64,000 bases of DNA from Georgenia sp. SYP-B2076 (GTDB taxonomy: Bacteria > Actinomycetota > Actinomycetes > Actinomycetales > Actinomycetaceae): NCBI RefSeq assembly GCF_003991205.1, contig NZ_RXOZ01000011.1:526745-590744 (forward strand), written 5' to 3'. The notes beneath the pieces are model-generated. The model had not been told where the DNA came from. It saw only the letters and a list, made by a program, of their open reading frames with translations, and did no database searches. Position 1 is the stretch's first letter. Every line of letters starts with the position of its first letter. Of this stretch, positions 9,021 through 20,314 are shown in pieces. Both the position numbers and the translations under genes were made by a program.

Positions 9021-11360
9021 CTACAACGGCTCGGGCGCCGGCGTCCTTGCGTTCTTCGTCCCGGTGACGCGGTAGGCGTCGAAGACGCCGTCGATGCGGC
9101 GCACCGCGGCGAGCACGTGGCCAAGGTGCGACGGCTCGGCCATCTCGAACACGAACTTGCTCAGCGCGACCCGGTCCCGGGACGTCGAGACCGCGGCCGA
9201 CAGGATGTTGACGTGGTTGTCGGACAGCACCCGCGTGACGTCGGAGAGCAGGGCGTTGCGGTCCAGCGCCTCGACCTGGATCTGCACGAGGAACGTGGTC
9301 TGCGCCCGCGCCGCCCAGCTGACCTGGACCAGCCGCTCGGGCTGGTTCCGCAGCGCGTCCACGTTGGCGCAGTCCGCCCGGTGCACCGAGACGCCCGCCC
9401 CGCGCGTGATGAAGCCGACGATCGGGTCCCCGGGCACCGGCGTGCAGCAGCGCGCGAGCTTGACCCAGATGTCGCCGTCGGACATGCCCTCCACGATGAT
9501 GCCGGAGTCGCCGGTGCGGTGGCGCGGGCGGTGCTCGCCGGGAACGGTCGCCTCGGCCAGCGTCTCCTCGGCGCCGGGCTCGCCGCCCATCGTCTGGACG
9601 AGGCGGCGCACCACGGTGCTCGCGGAGACGTGGTTCTCGCCGATGGCCGCGTACAGCGCGGAGACGTCGGCGTAGCGCATCTCGGTCGCCAGGGCGCTGA
9701 GCGACTCGTGGTTCATGAGCCGCTGGATCGGCAGGTTCTGCTTGCGCATGGCCTTGGTCAGCTGCGTCTTGCCGACCTCGATGGCCTCCTCGCGCCGCTC
9801 CTTGGTGAACCAGGCCTTGATCTTGTTCTTGGCGCGCGGGCTCTTGACGAAGGAGAGCCAGTCCTGGCTCGGGCCGGCGCCCTCGGCCTTGGAGGTGAAC
9901 ACCTCGACGCTGTCACCGTTCTCCAGGATGGAGTCCAGCGGCACGAGCCGCCCGTTGACGCGGGCGCCGACCGTGCGGTGCCCGACCTCGGTGTGGACCG
10001 CGTAGGCGAAGTCGACCGGCGTCGCCCCGGCGGGCAGCGCAAGCACGTCACCCTTGGGCGTGAACACGTACACCTGCGAGCCGGACATCTCGTAGCGCAG
10101 CGAGTCGAGGAACTCGCTGGGGTCGGCCGTCTCGCGCTGCCAGTCCACCAGCTGGCGCAGCCACCCCATCTCCTGCGTCCCCGGGGGCTCGGCGTCCGCC
10201 TTCGCGCCCTTGGCGTTGGGGTTCTCCTTGTACTTCCAGTGCGCCGCCACCCCGTACTCGGCGCGCCGGTGCATGTCGTGCGTGCGGATCTGGATCTCGA
10301 CCGGCTTGCCGCCCGGGCCGACCACCGTGGTGTGCAGCGACTGGTACAGGTTGAACTTGGGCATCGCGATGTAGTCCTTGAACCGCCCCGGCAGGGGCGT
10401 CCACCGGGCGTGCATCGCGCCGAGCGCCGCGTAGCAGTCGCGGACGGTGTCCACGAGCACACGGACGCCCACGAGGTCGAAGATGTCGTCGAAGTCGCGG
10501 CCGCGCACGATCATCTTCTGGTAGATCGAGTAGTAGTGCTTCGGCCGGCCCGTGACCGTCCCGCGGATTTTGGCCGTGCGCAGGTCCGCCTCGATCTGCA
10601 TGCTCACCGTGGCGAGGTACTCGTCGCGCGCGGGCGCCCGCTCCGCGACCAGGTGCTCGATCTCCTCGTACACCTTGGGGTAGAGCGTCGCGAACGAGAG
10701 GTCCTCGAGCTCCCACTTGATGGTGTTCATCCCCAGGCGGTGCGCCAGCGGGGCATAGATCTCGAGGGTCTCGCGGGCCTTCTTCTCCGCCTTCTCGGCC
10801 GGCACGTACTTCCACGTCCGGGCGTTGTGGAGGCGGTCGGCGAGCTTGATGACGAGGACGCGGATGTCCTTGGCCATCGCGACGACCATCTTGCGGACCG
10901 TCTCGGCCTGCGCGGCGTCACCGTAGGTGACCTTGTCGAGCTTGGTGACGCCGTCGACCAGCAGCGCGATCTCGTCGCCGAACTCCGCGCGCAGCTGCTC
11001 CAGCGGGTAGTCGGTGTCCTCGACCGTGTCGTGGAGCAGCGCGGCGGCCAGCGTCGACGGCGTCATGCCGAGCTCGGCGAGGATCGTCGCGACGGCGACG
11101 GGGTGCGTGATGTAGGGGTCGCCGCTCTTGCGGAGCTGCCCGCGGTGCGCCTTCTCGGCGACCTCGTAGGCGCGCACGAGGATCTGCGTGTCCGCCTTCG
11201 GGTGGTTGGCGCGCACGGCGCGCAGCAGCGGCTCGATCGCCGGGGGGTTGCTGTGCCCGCGTGACCCGAGCCACACGAGGCGCGATCGCACGCGGGAGCC
11301 GGGCACCACCGTGTCGGTGGAGCCGCCCTCACCCGTGGTCGAGACTCGTTCGCCGGCCAT
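9021..11360 (-). CDS. rel: Bifunctional (p)ppGpp synthetase/hydrolase Rel
   Basis: A 779-residue long RelA/SpoT homologue that makes and degrades the alarmone (p)ppGpp. The N-terminal HD hydrolase domain has [10 protein letters not shown], with the intact HDxxED motif. The synthetase domain follows, with GRFKDYIA (the RxKD type typical of bifunctional enzymes) and [10 protein letters not shown]. The TGS domain lies near residues 435-495 ([13 protein letters not shown]), then a helical region, a CC/ZFD region with RCCTPVPGD, and a C-terminal ACT domain. All catalytic signatures are present, so both activities are expected. It is downstream of apt and yajC-secDF, as in Mycobacterium. A TAAGAT box six bases before the ATG suggests a leaderless transcript from its own promoter. 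Confidence 0.96.
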   Translation of the reverse strand: MAGERVSTTGEGGSTDTVVPGSRVRSRLVWLGSRGHSNPPAIEPLLRAVRANHPKADTQILVRAYEVAEKAHRGQLRKSGDPYITHPVAVATILAELGMTPSTLAAALLHDTVEDTDYPLEQLRAEFGDEIALLVDGVTKLDKVTYGDAAQAETVRKMVVAMAKDIRVLVIKLADRLHNARTWKYVPAEKAEKKARETLEIYAPLAHRLGMNTIKWELEDLSFATLYPKVYEEIEHLVAERAPARDEYLATVSMQIEADLRTAKIRGTVTGRPKHYYSIYQKMIVRGRDFDDIFDLVGVRVLVDTVRDCYAALGAMHARWTPLPGRFKDYIAMPKFNLYQSLHTTVVGPGGKPVEIQIRTHDMHRRAEYGVAAHWKYKENPNAKGAKADAEPPGTQEMGWLRQLVDWQRETADPSEFLDSLRYEMSGSQVYVFTPKGDVLALPAGATPVDFAYAVHTEVGHRTVGARVNGRLVPLDSILENGDSVEVFTSKAEGAGPSQDWLSFVKSPRAKNKIKAWFTKERREEAIEVGKTQLTKAMRKQNLPIQRLMNHESLSALATEMRYADVSALYAAIGENHVSASTVVRRLVQTMGGEPGAEETLAEATVPGEHRPRHRTGDSGIIVEGMSDGDIWVKLARCCTPVPGDPIVGFITRGAGVSVHRADCANVDALRNQPERLVQVSWAARAQTTFLVQIQVEALDRNALLSDVTRVLSDNHVNILSAAVSTSRDRVALSKFVFEMAEPSHLGHVLAAVRRIDGVFDAYRVTGTKNARTPAPEPL

Positions 11361-11366
11361 TGGTCG

Positions 11367-11372
11367 ATCTTA
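11367..11372 (-). promoter_or_regulatory. -10 box of rel, leaderless start
   Basis: TAAGAT (minus strand) ends six nucleotides before the rel ATG at 11360. No ribosome-binding site lies in between. Confidence 0.45.
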
Positions 11373-11496
11373 CGGCGTACCGACAAGCCGGACGACCACC
11401 GGCTCCCGCGACGTCGGCGGGCGCCTCCCCCTGCGCACAGCCCGCACGGGGGCCGGCGCCCCGGGCCGCGTCAGTACCGGCGCCCCGCGGGACGCG

Positions 11497-12048
11497 TCAG
11501 TAGACGAGGACGGAGTCCACCTGGTAGCCGTCCAGCTTCGCGCGGCCGCGCAGGCCGGAGAGCTCGAGGAGCATGGCCAGCGCGACGACCTGGCCGCCGC
11601 TGCGCTCGACGAGCTCGATGGCGGCCGCGCCCGTCCCGCCCGTGGCGAGGACGTCGTCGATGATCAGCACCCGCTGGCCCTCCTCGACGGTCTCGGGCCG
11701 CAGCTCCATGCGGGCGGTGCCGTACTCCAGCTCGTAGTCGACGCCGACCACGGGGCCGGGCAGCCGACCGGCCTTGCGCACGGTGATCATCCCCACGCCG
11801 AGCTCGAGCGCGAGCGGGGCCGCGAGGATGAAGCCCCGGGACTCCAGGCCCGCGACGGCGTCGACCCGACCGCGGTACTTCTCGGCCAGCCCGCGCACCA
11901 GGGACCCGAACGCGTCGCCGTCGGCGAGCAGCGGGGTGATGTCCCTGAACAGCACCCCCGGTGCCGGGAAGTCCGCGATCTCGCGGACGTGCCCGCGGAC
12001 CAGGTCGGTCAGCGCGTCGGGGAACGCGGTGGTCGGTGTTGTCGTCAT
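11497..12048 (-). CDS. apt: Adenine phosphoribosyltransferase
   Basis: A 183-residue purine salvage enzyme that converts adenine and PRPP to AMP. The PRPP-binding motif VLIIDDVLATGGT is clear near residue 127, and the N-terminal FPAPGVLFRDITPLL block is typical of Apt. GLESRGFI is also conserved. The ATG overlaps the secF stop (ATGA), so it is translated as part of the yajC-secD-secF operon. The location between secF and rel is the usual actinobacterial one. Confidence 0.96.
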   Translation of the reverse strand: MTTTPTTAFPDALTDLVRGHVREIADFPAPGVLFRDITPLLADGDAFGSLVRGLAEKYRGRVDAVAGLESRGFILAAPLALELGVGMITVRKAGRLPGPVVGVDYELEYGTARMELRPETVEEGQRVLIIDDVLATGGTGAAAIELVERSGGQVVALAMLLELSGLRGRAKLDGYQVDSVLVY

Positions 12049-13160
12049 CGTCGACCTCTCGTGCGTCGCTTGGGCTGGGCCGCGGTCCCCAGGTGGTGAC
12101 CCGCGACGACGCCGACACCGAGCTCCTCGCGGGTCGCCGGCAGGTCCTCTGCGTCGTCCTCGATCGCGCCGGCGGCGGCGCGGGCCTTCGCGCGGTGCGC
12201 GAGCACCGAGCGGGTGTGCTTGGCGATCGGCGCCTGTCGCTCCCTCAGCACCACCTCGAGGGGGGTGGCGATGAAGATCGACGACGCGGTGGACAGGAGC
12301 ATGCCCACGAACAGCGCCAGGGCGATGTCGCGCAGCGTGCCGGCTCCGAGCAGGAACGCCCCGACGAACAGGACGGAGGCGACCGGCAGCAGGCCCGTGA
12401 CCGACGTGTTGATCGACCTGATGAGGGTCTGGTTCACCGCGAGGTTGGCGCCCTCGGCGTAGGTCCGCTTGTTCTGGTTGAGCAGGTGGGCGTTGTTCTC
12501 GCGGACCTTGTCGAAGACCACGACGGTGTCGTAGAGGGAGTACCCGAGGATCGTGAGGAACCCGATGACCGAGGCCGGCGTGACCTCGAAGCCGACGAGC
12601 GCGTACACGCCCACGGTGATCACGAGGTCGTGGAGCAGGGCGCCGATCGCGGCCAGGGACATGGTCCAGGTGCGGAAGTACGCGGCCATGACCACGGAGA
12701 CGAGGACGAGGAAGATCACCAGGCCCTGGATGGCCTTGGCCGTGACGCCGGCGCCCCAGGTGGGGCCGACGAACGTCGCGGCGACGTCCTCCACCGGGAC
12801 GCCGTAGGCGTCGGCGAGCCCCTGCTGGACCTGGTCGGTCTGCTCGGGGGTCAGCTCGCCGGTCTGGACGCGCAGGGAGTCGGTGCCGACGGTGGAGACG
12901 CGCGGCGGCTCACCGGCGCCCAGGTCCGCGAGCACGGTCTCGGCCCGCTGCTGGTCGAGCGTGGCCGCCCCGGAGACGGTGAACTGCGAACCGCCCCGGA
13001 ACTCGATGCCGGGGTTGATCCCCTTGATCCCGAGGACGAGGAGCGAGCCGATGACGAGCGCGAGGCCGACGGCCAGCCAGCGGCGGCGGTGGCCGACGAT
13101 GTCGGGCGACCGCTTGCCGGTGTAGAGCTCGTTGCCGATCGTGGCGAGGCTGGGCATCAC
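12045..13160 (-). CDS. secF: Protein translocase subunit SecF
   Basis: A 371-residue membrane component of the SecDF complex, which uses the proton gradient to assist Sec-dependent protein export. A first membrane segment is near residues 28-46, then a periplasmic domain with GIEFRGGSQF, and five C-terminal membrane segments containing GYSLYDTVVVFDKVREN, the SecF signature. The C-terminal 50 residues are charged and cytoplasmic. Start and stop codons overlap secD and apt by 4 nt each. Confidence 0.96.
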   Translation of the reverse strand: MMPSLATIGNELYTGKRSPDIVGHRRRWLAVGLALVIGSLLVLGIKGINPGIEFRGGSQFTVSGAATLDQQRAETVLADLGAGEPPRVSTVGTDSLRVQTGELTPEQTDQVQQGLADAYGVPVEDVAATFVGPTWGAGVTAKAIQGLVIFLVLVSVVMAAYFRTWTMSLAAIGALLHDLVITVGVYALVGFEVTPASVIGFLTILGYSLYDTVVVFDKVRENNAHLLNQNKRTYAEGANLAVNQTLIRSINTSVTGLLPVASVLFVGAFLLGAGTLRDIALALFVGMLLSTASSIFIATPLEVVLRERQAPIAKHTRSVLAHRAKARAAAGAIEDDAEDLPATREELGVGVVAGHHLGTAAQPKRRTRGRR

Positions 13161-15172
13161 CGCTCACCTCCTGCGGAAGGGCTGTCGATGGGGCGCTCGG
13201 ACGCGGGCGGCGGGTCCGCCGGATCACCCGGTGGCGGCGCGGCGGCCGGGCCGGCCTGGTCGGCGGCCTCCGCCTCGCGGCGGCGGGCCTCGGCCCGCTC
13301 CGCGGCGCGGCGCTCGGCGATGGTCATCCGCGGCGCGTCGTCGATCGGCTCGGTCGCCACCGGCGCGGCGCGCCGCTCGGCGCGCCCGGGGCGGGCCTCG
13401 GCGCCGCCGGCGGAGGAGCCGACGCCGGCACCGACGAGGGTCTTCTCCTCGGCGCCGGCGCGCGCCGGTCGGGCGGGTGCCGCGGACGGGCCGAAGCGCC
13501 CGCGGCCGCGGTACGTCGACGCGGTGGCGCCGAGGTGGACCGGGTCGAGCCCGGAGAGCCGGTGGCCCTGGCCGAAGAACTTCGTGCGCACGAGCAGCTG
13601 CATGAGCGGGTGCGTGAACATCACGACGACGACCAGGTCGATCAGGGTCGTCAGGCCCAGGGTGAACGCGAAGCCGCGCACCCCGCCCACGGCGAGGAAG
13701 TACAGCACGACGGCCGCGAGGAAGTTGACCGCGTCCGAGGCGAGGATCGTGCGCCGGGCACGGGACCAGCCGTGGTCGACGGCGTCCGCGAGGATGCGGC
13801 CCTCGCGGACCTCGTCGCGGATGCGCTCGAAGTAGACGATGAACGAGTCCGCGGTGACACCGATCGCGACGATCATGCCGACGACGCCCGGGAGGGAGAG
13901 CCGGTAGCCGATCGTCCAGGAGAGGAGGGCGATCACCCCGTAGGTGAGCGCCGCGGCGATGAGGAGGCTCGCGACGGCGACCAGGCCCAGCCCGCGGTAC
14001 TGCCAGAGCATGTACAGCACGACCAGCGCGGCGCCGAGGATGCCGGCGAGCACGCCGCGCGCCAGCTGCTCGCTGCCGAGCGTGGCCGAGATCTGGTCCT
14101 CGGACTGGACCTCGAAGTTCAGGGGCAGGGAGCCGAAGTTCAGCTGGTTCGCCAGGGCCGTGGAGCTCTCCCGGGTGAAGCTGCCGCTGATCTGGGCGCG
14201 GCCGTCGAGGATCGCGTTCTGCATGACGGGGGCGGAGATGACGAGCCCGTCGAGCACGATGGCGAACTGGTTCTGCGGGGGCTGCTGGCCCACGAGGCGC
14301 TGGCTCACCTCGGCGAACTGCTTGGTGCCCTCGCGGTCCATCTGGAGGGAGACGATCCACTGGCCGGTGCTCACGCCCTGGTTGTTCGTGCCCATGCCGG
14401 AGGACGCGGAGCTGATGCGCGTGCCCTCGAGGTCTGTCGGGCCGAGGACGTACTTGGCGCTGCCGTCGGTGGAGCACGCCACCAGCGGGGCCGCCGGGTC
14501 GTCGGTGATGCCGCCGGTGCGGTTGGCCGGGTCGGTGCAGTCCAGCGTGAGGTAGTCGTAGGTGGTCTGCTCCGTGAGCCAGGCGAGGTCGGAGTTCGAC
14601 GTGGGCGCCGCGGTCGGCTCGGTGGAGAGCTGCCCGTCGCCGTTGGTGTCGGCAGCGGTCCGCGCGGCCTGCTCGACCTCCTCCCGGGTGGGCGGCGTCG
14701 TCGGCGTCTCGGTGGGCGCGGGTGTCGCGCCGTCGGCGGGCTGCTGGGCGGCCGCCGCGGCGGCCGGGTCGATCGTCGTCGGCGCGCCGACGAGCAGGAC
14801 CGGGCGGAAGCGCAGCTGGGCGGAGCGCCGGACGAGGTCGAGCGTGGCCTTGTCGGGCTTGCCCGGCAGGGACACGACGATGTTCTGCCCGCCCTGGCTC
14901 GTGATCTCCGCCTCGGAGACGCCCGAGGCGTCCACGCGCTGGCGGATGATCTCGATCGCCTGGTCGACGTCCTCCTGGGTGACCTTGGAGTTGTCGGTGG
15001 TCTTGGGCGTGAGGATCAGCTGGGTGCCGCCCTCGAGGTCCAGCGCGAGCTTGGGGGCAAAGGTGGCGTCAGAGAGCCGGTTACCCGCCACCACCGACCC
15101 GAGCAGGGCGATGAGGAGGACGAACAGGAGGCCGAGGGTCCGGCGTGGACGTGCTTTCGGGCGTTGCGCCAC
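13157..15172 (-). CDS. secD: Protein translocase subunit SecD
   Basis: A SecD of about 671 residues, partner of SecF. After the first membrane segment comes LDLEGGTQL, the SecD P1 signature. An Ala/Pro/Thr-rich insertion lies near residues 145-200, and five C-terminal membrane segments contain GMIVAIGVTADSFIVYFERI. The last 130 residues are a charged, Ala-rich cytoplasmic tail. I chose the GTG at 15172 (VAQRPKARPRR) because a purine-rich GAGAGAAG lies just upstream; a GTG at 15208 is possible and adds 12 residues. The stop overlaps the secF start. Gene order yajC-secD-secF is standard. Confidence 0.94.
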   Translation of the reverse strand: MAQRPKARPRRTLGLLFVLLIALLGSVVAGNRLSDATFAPKLALDLEGGTQLILTPKTTDNSKVTQEDVDQAIEIIRQRVDASGVSEAEITSQGGQNIVVSLPGKPDKATLDLVRRSAQLRFRPVLLVGAPTTIDPAAAAAAQQPADGATPAPTETPTTPPTREEVEQAARTAADTNGDGQLSTEPTAAPTSNSDLAWLTEQTTYDYLTLDCTDPANRTGGITDDPAAPLVACSTDGSAKYVLGPTDLEGTRISSASSGMGTNNQGVSTGQWIVSLQMDREGTKQFAEVSQRLVGQQPPQNQFAIVLDGLVISAPVMQNAILDGRAQISGSFTRESSTALANQLNFGSLPLNFEVQSEDQISATLGSEQLARGVLAGILGAALVVLYMLWQYRGLGLVAVASLLIAAALTYGVIALLSWTIGYRLSLPGVVGMIVAIGVTADSFIVYFERIRDEVREGRILADAVDHGWSRARRTILASDAVNFLAAVVLYFLAVGGVRGFAFTLGLTTLIDLVVVVMFTHPLMQLLVRTKFFGQGHRLSGLDPVHLGATASTYRGRGRFGPSAAPARPARAGAEEKTLVGAGVGSSAGGAEARPGRAERRAAPVATEPIDDAPRMTIAERRAAERAEARRREAEAADQAGPAAAPPPGDPADPPPASERPIDSPSAGGER

Positions 15173-15238
15173 CGATGTCTTCTCTCGTGCGGGGCGTGCC
15201 TGCGGCACGGCCTGTGCTGTCGCGGTCGGGCGGGAGGG

Positions 15239-15661
15239 TCAGGCGCGCGGGCCGGCGCCCGTCTCCCCGTCACGCTTGTCAAGGTCCAGCGGCGTGTGCC
15301 CGTCGGGGCGCGTCGCGTCGTCCGGACCGGCGATCAGCGTCGACGCGTCGTCGGGGACCACGAGGGACTCGTCGGCCTGCTCCTCGTCGTGCACGACGGC
15401 GAAGGGCGGCTCCTTGATCTCCTTGATCGCGGTCTTGAACCAGATGGTCTCCACGCCGGAGGGGCTCTCGAGGGTGACCACGTCGCCGTCGATCTCGACG
15501 ATCCGGCCGAAGAACCCGCCGATCGTCATCACCGAGGTGCCGGGCACCATCATCTCGTCCATGCGTGCGCGCTGCTCGGCGACCTTCTTCTTCCCGCGGG
15601 TGGTGGTGAACCACATGACACCGATCATCAGTGCGAGGAAGATAAAGAGTTCATATCCCAT
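15239..15661 (-). CDS. yajC: Preprotein translocase subunit YajC
   Basis: A 140-residue YajC. It has a single N-terminal membrane segment (residues 4-19), followed by the basic stretch RGKKKVAEQ and the conserved MVPGTSVMTIGGFFGRI block. YajC associates with SecDF. The last 45 residues are acidic and not conserved in the family. A TAGACT -10 box lies 42 bp upstream of the ATG, so this gene probably opens the yajC-secD-secF-apt transcription unit. Confidence 0.95.
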   Translation of the reverse strand: MGYELFIFLALMIGVMWFTTTRGKKKVAEQRARMDEMMVPGTSVMTIGGFFGRIVEIDGDVVTLESPSGVETIWFKTAIKEIKEPPFAVVHDEEQADESLVVPDDASTLIAGPDDATRPDGHTPLDLDKRDGETGAGPRA

Positions 15662-15702
15662 GAGGGCGTGGCTCCGGTCAGATCGTGGGCAATAGCCCCA
15701 TG

Positions 15703-15708
15703 AGTCTA
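15703..15708 (-). promoter_or_regulatory. Putative -10 box of yajC-secDF-apt operon
   Basis: TAGACT on the minus strand, 42 bp upstream of the yajC ATG, in the 147-bp gap between ruvB and yajC. Confidence 0.4.
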
Positions 15709-15808
15709 GGCGAGACGCGCGCCTGCCCCCAACACCCCGCGCCCGTGAACCGCCACACCGTCATTTTCCGGCGCGCATTTCTCGGCGCGTGCGGGGGCGC
15801 CGGTGCGT

Positions 15809-16823
<1,015 letters not shown>

Positions 16824-16831
<8 letters not shown>

Positions 16832-17432
16832 GGCCGTGCCCGCCGAGGTGCTGCAGCGCGGCGCGGAGGATGGCGGGCACCTCGGTGGGGCCGCCGTCGC
16901 CGGACAGCACGGCCTCGACGGCCGTCTCGGCGACCTTCTCGCTCCAGCCCAGCTGCACGAGGGCCTCGACGACCTCTGGCGCGCGTCCGCCGCCGGTCGC
17001 GGCCGGGGTCGCGGACGGCACACCGTCCGTCGGGGCGCCGAGCTTGTCGCCGATCTCCAGGACGATGCGCTGGGCACCCTTGCGCCCGATGCCGGGGACC
17101 CGCTGGAGTGCGGCGAGGTCCTCCCCCGCGACGGCGCGGCGCAGCGCGTCCGGGGTGTGCACGGCCAGCATGGCCAGCGCCAGGCGCGGGCCCACGCCCG
17201 AGACGGTCTGGAGCGTCTCGAAGACGCCCCGCTCGTCGTCGTCGGTGAAGCCGAAGAGGGTGAGCGAGTCCTCGCGGACCACCAGCGAGGTCGCGAGCCG
17301 CGCCTGCCGTCCGGGGGCAAGGCCGGCGAGCGTCGTCGGTGCGGCGTGCACGAGCATCCCGACACCTCCCACGCGGACCACGGCGTGGTCGAGGCCCACG
17401 GCCTCCACCTCGCCCGTCACTGACGCGATCAT
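16824..17432 (-). CDS. ruvA: Holliday junction DNA-binding protein RuvA
   Basis: A 202-residue RuvA. The N-terminal OB fold begins MIASVTGEV; the helix-hairpin-helix region includes [13 protein letters not shown] and [16 protein letters not shown] domain III of about 45 residues at the C-terminus binds RuvB. The ATG at 17432 has a GGAGG ribosome-binding site. A LexA-like palindrome lies 40 bp upstream, so ruvAB may have their own SOS promoter inside the ruvCAB cluster. Confidence 0.96.
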
Positions 17433-17471
17433 GTTCCTCCGGTCACTCCTGCGCGCACCCACCGCGCGCGA

Positions 17472-17485
17472 CGAACAGCTGTACG
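17472..17485 (-). promoter_or_regulatory. LexA-like SOS box upstream of ruvA
   Basis: CGAACAGCTGTACG matches the actinobacterial/Gram-positive LexA consensus CGAAC-N4-GTTCG at nine of ten defined positions. It lies between the ruvC stop and the ruvA start, about 40 bp before the ATG. Confidence 0.6.
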
Positions 17486-17494
17486 ACTGTGAAC

Positions 17495-18112
17495 CTACCC
17501 CTTGGGGGCGACGGCCCCGGCCCGCCGCGCCCCCCGCTCCGCCTCGGCCCAGATCCGCTGCGCCGCGGTGAGGCCGCCGCCGGTCGCGCGCGGCAGGGTG
17601 TCCGCCCCGCCGTACTGGGCCCGCACCGCGCTGCCGGCGCCGCCGCCGCGCCACGCGTGGCAGATGGCCAGGGCGAGGGCGTCCGCGGCGTCCGCGGGCT
17701 TGGGGCGCTCGGCGAGCCCGAGGATGCGCCTGACCATCTCCTGGACCTGCGCCTTGTCGGCGCGGCCGTTGCCGGTGACGGCCGCCTTGACCTCGCTCGG
17801 GGTGTGCAGCGCGAGGGGCAGGTGGGCGCGGGCCGCGGCGAGCATGGCCACCCCGGCCACCTGCGACGTGCCGGTTACGCTGCGGACGTTCGACTGCGCG
17901 AACACGCGCTCGACGGCCACGACGTCGGGCCGGTGCCGGGTGAGCCACTCGTCGAGCGTCTCGGCCACCGTCAGCAGCCGCAGGTGCGGGGCCTGGTCCG
18001 GGGGCGTGCGCACCACCCCGACGTCCACGAGGCTGACCTTGCGGCCGGCGGTGGACTCGACGACGCCGAGCCCGCACCGGGTCATGCCGGGGTCCACTCC
18101 GAGGATGCGCAC
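17495..18112 (-). CDS. ruvC: Crossover junction endodeoxyribonuclease RuvC
   Basis: A 205-residue Holliday junction resolvase with the RNase H fold. The N-terminal [14 protein letters not shown] contains the first catalytic Asp (ILGVDPG). A second acidic site lies in VAVERVFAQ and the last in [14 protein letters not shown]. The GTG at 18112 places the start directly at the conserved strand; the open frame upstream has no family similarity. The C-terminal 30 residues are variable. It is the first gene of ruvCAB and is separated by 99 bp from the YebC-family gene. Confidence 0.95.
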   Translation of the reverse strand: MRILGVDPGMTRCGLGVVESTAGRKVSLVDVGVVRTPPDQAPHLRLLTVAETLDEWLTRHRPDVVAVERVFAQSNVRSVTGTSQVAGVAMLAAARAHLPLALHTPSEVKAAVTGNGRADKAQVQEMVRRILGLAERPKPADAADALALAICHAWRGGGAGSAVRAQYGGADTLPRATGGGLTAAQRIWAEAERGARRAGAVAPKG

Positions 18113-18211
18113 GCCGCTACTCTCGCACCGCGTGCCCACACCGGGGCGCAGCGCCCCTGCGCGTCCGGCGGACGTGCCGGGAATCACGCCGCCGGACGGC
18201 GCGCGGGTCGG

Positions 18212-18973
18212 TCAGTCCTCCTCGTCGAGCGCGGCCATGACCTCGTCGGAGGCGTTGAAGTTCGCGTAGACGTTCTGGACGTCGTCGCTCTCCTCGATCG
18301 CGTCGATGAGGTGCAGCACCTTGCGCGCGCCGTCGACGTCGACGTCGACCTCCATCGACGGCACGAACTGCGCCTCCGCGGAGTCATACTCGATGCCGGC
18401 CTCCTGCAGCGCGGTGCGGACGGCGACGACGTCGGTCGCCTCGGAGCGGATCTCGAAGGCCTCACCCAGGTCGATGACCTCGTCGGCGCCCGCGTCGAGC
18501 ACCGCCGCGAGGACGTCGTCCTCGTTCAGGCCGTCGGTCTTGGGGGCGATGACGACGCCGCGCCGGTTGAACAGGTACGCCACCGAGCCCGGGTCGGCGA
18601 GGTTGCCGCCGTTCCGGGTGAACGCGACGCGGACGTCCGAGGCCGCGCGGTTGCGGTTGTCCGTCAGGCACTCGACGAGGAGTGCGACGCCACCGGGGCC
18701 GTACCCCTCGTACATGATCGTCTCGTAGTCGGCGCCACCGGCCTCGACGCCGGAGCCGCGCTTGACGGCGCGGTCGATGTTGTCCGCGGGCACGGAGTTC
18801 TTCTTGGCCGTCTGGACGGCGTCGAAGAGCGTCGGGTTGCCGGCCAGGTCACCGCCGCCCGTGCGGGCGGCCACCTCGATGTTCTTGATCAGCCGCGCGA
18901 AGAGCTTGCCGCGCTTGGCGTCGATCGCGGCCTTCTTGTGCTTGGTCGTGGCCCATTTGGAGTGACCGGACAT
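18212..18973 (-). CDS. YebC/PmpR-family DNA-binding protein
   Basis: A 253-residue member of the YebC/TACO1 family. It opens with the family signature [17 protein letters not shown] and contains [17 protein letters not shown] and the acidic C-terminal domain. Members act as transcriptional regulators or as translation factors that relieve ribosome stalling at proline stretches; which applies here is unknown. A good AGGAG ribosome-binding site precedes the ATG. It lies 8 bp after pdxT, in the same order as in Mycobacterium. Confidence 0.95.
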   Translation of the reverse strand: MSGHSKWATTKHKKAAIDAKRGKLFARLIKNIEVAARTGGGDLAGNPTLFDAVQTAKKNSVPADNIDRAVKRGSGVEAGGADYETIMYEGYGPGGVALLVECLTDNRNRAASDVRVAFTRNGGNLADPGSVAYLFNRRGVVIAPKTDGLNEDDVLAAVLDAGADEVIDLGEAFEIRSEATDVVAVRTALQEAGIEYDSAEAQFVPSMEVDVDVDGARKVLHLIDAIEESDDVQNVYANFNASDEVMAALDEED

Positions 18974-18981
18974 GTGATCTC

Positions 18982-19668
18982 CTAGCTGCTTCGGTCGTGC
19001 GTGCGTGGCACGGCGGTGGCGTCCCGGACCATCGTGACGAAGAGACGGTGCACCCGCGTCTCTCCTCCGATCTCGGGGTGGAACGCGGTGGCGAGCAGCC
19101 TGCCGTACCGAACTGCCACGATCCTACCGTCGCCCTCGTCGCCCGGGGCCCGCGTGCGGGCCAGGACCTCCACGCCCTCCCCCGCGCGCTCGACCCACGG
19201 GGCGCGGATGAACACCGCGCGCAGGGGCGGGTCGTCCGGGCCCGCGCCGAGCGCCGGGGCGAGGAGGTCCTGCTCGAAGGAGTCGACCTGGCGCCCGAAC
19301 GCGTTGCGCCGCACCGTCATGTCGATGCCGCCGAGCGTGGCCTGGTCGGCGGTCGCGCCCTCCACGCGGTCGGCGAGCAGGATCATGCCCGCGCAGGAGC
19401 CGTAGACCGGCAGTCCCTCGGCGATCCGCCGGCGCAGCGGCTCGAAGAGGTCGAAGGCGCGGAGGAGCTTCTCCATCGTGGTCGACTCGCCGCCGGGCAG
19501 GACCAGCCCGTCGACGGCGGCGAGCTCCGCCGCCCTGCGCACCGTGACCGCGGCGGCGCCCTCCGCGGTCAGGGCGACGACGTGCTCGCGCACGTCGCCC
19601 TGGAGGGCGAGGACGCCGATGGTCGGGGACACCTGGGTCCGCGCGGGCGAGGAGGGGGAAGCCGTCAC
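18982..19668 (-). CDS. pdxT: Pyridoxal 5'-phosphate synthase glutaminase subunit PdxT
   Basis: The glutaminase subunit of the PdxST complex, supplying ammonia for PLP synthesis. Class I amidotransferase features are [20 protein letters not shown], the nucleophile in YGSCAGMIL, and the catalytic His in ATAFHPE. About 228 residues. The start is uncertain: a GTG at 19668 lies 8 nt after a TAGAAT -10 box and would be leaderless, while a GTG at 19632 begins right at the conserved domain. I used 19668. Its partner pdxS is two genes upstream, with a Nudix gene between. Confidence 0.92.
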   Translation of the reverse strand: MTASPSSPARTQVSPTIGVLALQGDVREHVVALTAEGAAAVTVRRAAELAAVDGLVLPGGESTTMEKLLRAFDLFEPLRRRIAEGLPVYGSCAGMILLADRVEGATADQATLGGIDMTVRRNAFGRQVDSFEQDLLAPALGAGPDDPPLRAVFIRAPWVERAGEGVEVLARTRAPGDEGDGRIVAVRYGRLLATAFHPEIGGETRVHRLFVTMVRDATAVPRTHDRSS

Positions 19669-19676
19669 GAACGGCA

Positions 19677-19682
19677 ATTCTA
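19677..19682 (-). promoter_or_regulatory. -10 box of pdxT, probable leaderless start
   Basis: TAGAAT on the minus strand ends 8 nt before the GTG at 19668; no ribosome-binding site lies in the gap. Confidence 0.4.
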
Positions 19683-19744
19683 TGTCCGCGCCGGTACCGC
19701 TCCCCCGCGCCGGGCAGCGGGGCGGCGGACGGTCCGCCCGGTCG

Positions 19745-20302
19745 TCAGAGCGACGACTCGTCCAGGTGCGGGGTCGTGCCGTCCCACCCGTGGGTCAGCA
19801 GGGCGCGCAGCAGGTCCGGCAGCGGCCGCGGGTACACGGTCGTCCCGGCGGCGACGGCGGCCTCGAGCTCGGCCAGCGGCCACCAGCGCACCTCGTCCAG
19901 GACGTCGCGCTCGAGGTCCGTCCAGCCCGCGTCGACGATCGCCGCCGCGGAGGAGACCCGGGCGAGGAAGAACTCCTCGTCCTGCCGGCACGTGACCCGG
20001 GCGAAGTCGAACACCGCGCTCCGCGTGAGCACCGGGCCCTCGAGGTCGCCCGGCCCGACGACCAGGCCCGTCTCCTCGAGGACCTCCCGGGCGGCACCGA
20101 CGCGGACGTCCTCCGTCGCGTCGAGCCCGCCGCCCACGGTGAACCACCAGGACCGGGTCACCTCACCGGCGTCGTGGCCGCGCACGAGGAGGACCCGACC
20201 CGACTCGTCCACGAGGATCACCCGCGCGGCCCGCCGGAACGGCACCCCGTCCGGGCCCGGGACCCACTCGGGTCCCAGGCCGTAGGTCAGGACGTCAGCC
20301 AT
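19745..20302 (-). CDS. Nudix hydrolase
   Basis: A 185-residue Nudix enzyme that hydrolyses a nucleoside diphosphate linked to another group. The Nudix box is complete: the G-x5-E part in GGLDATE, then REVLEETGL. Substrate cannot be read from the sequence. It lies 12 bp after pdxS and 76 bp before pdxT, so it may be co-transcribed with the vitamin B6 genes. Confidence 0.92.
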   Translation of the reverse strand: MADVLTYGLGPEWVPGPDGVPFRRAARVILVDESGRVLLVRGHDAGEVTRSWWFTVGGGLDATEDVRVGAAREVLEETGLVVGPGDLEGPVLTRSAVFDFARVTCRQDEEFFLARVSSAAAIVDAGWTDLERDVLDEVRWWPLAELEAAVAAGTTVYPRPLPDLLRALLTHGWDGTTPHLDESSL

Positions 20303-20314
20303 GCCGGGCCAGGG

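Noticed and set aside
8421-11264. A 947-codon plus-strand frame opposite rel
   Set aside because: Antisense shadow of rel and the DUF349 gene with no domain and no ribosome-binding site.
13535-15703. A 722-codon plus-strand frame opposite secD and yajC
   Set aside because: Antisense shadow; secD and yajC have complete family signatures on the other strand.
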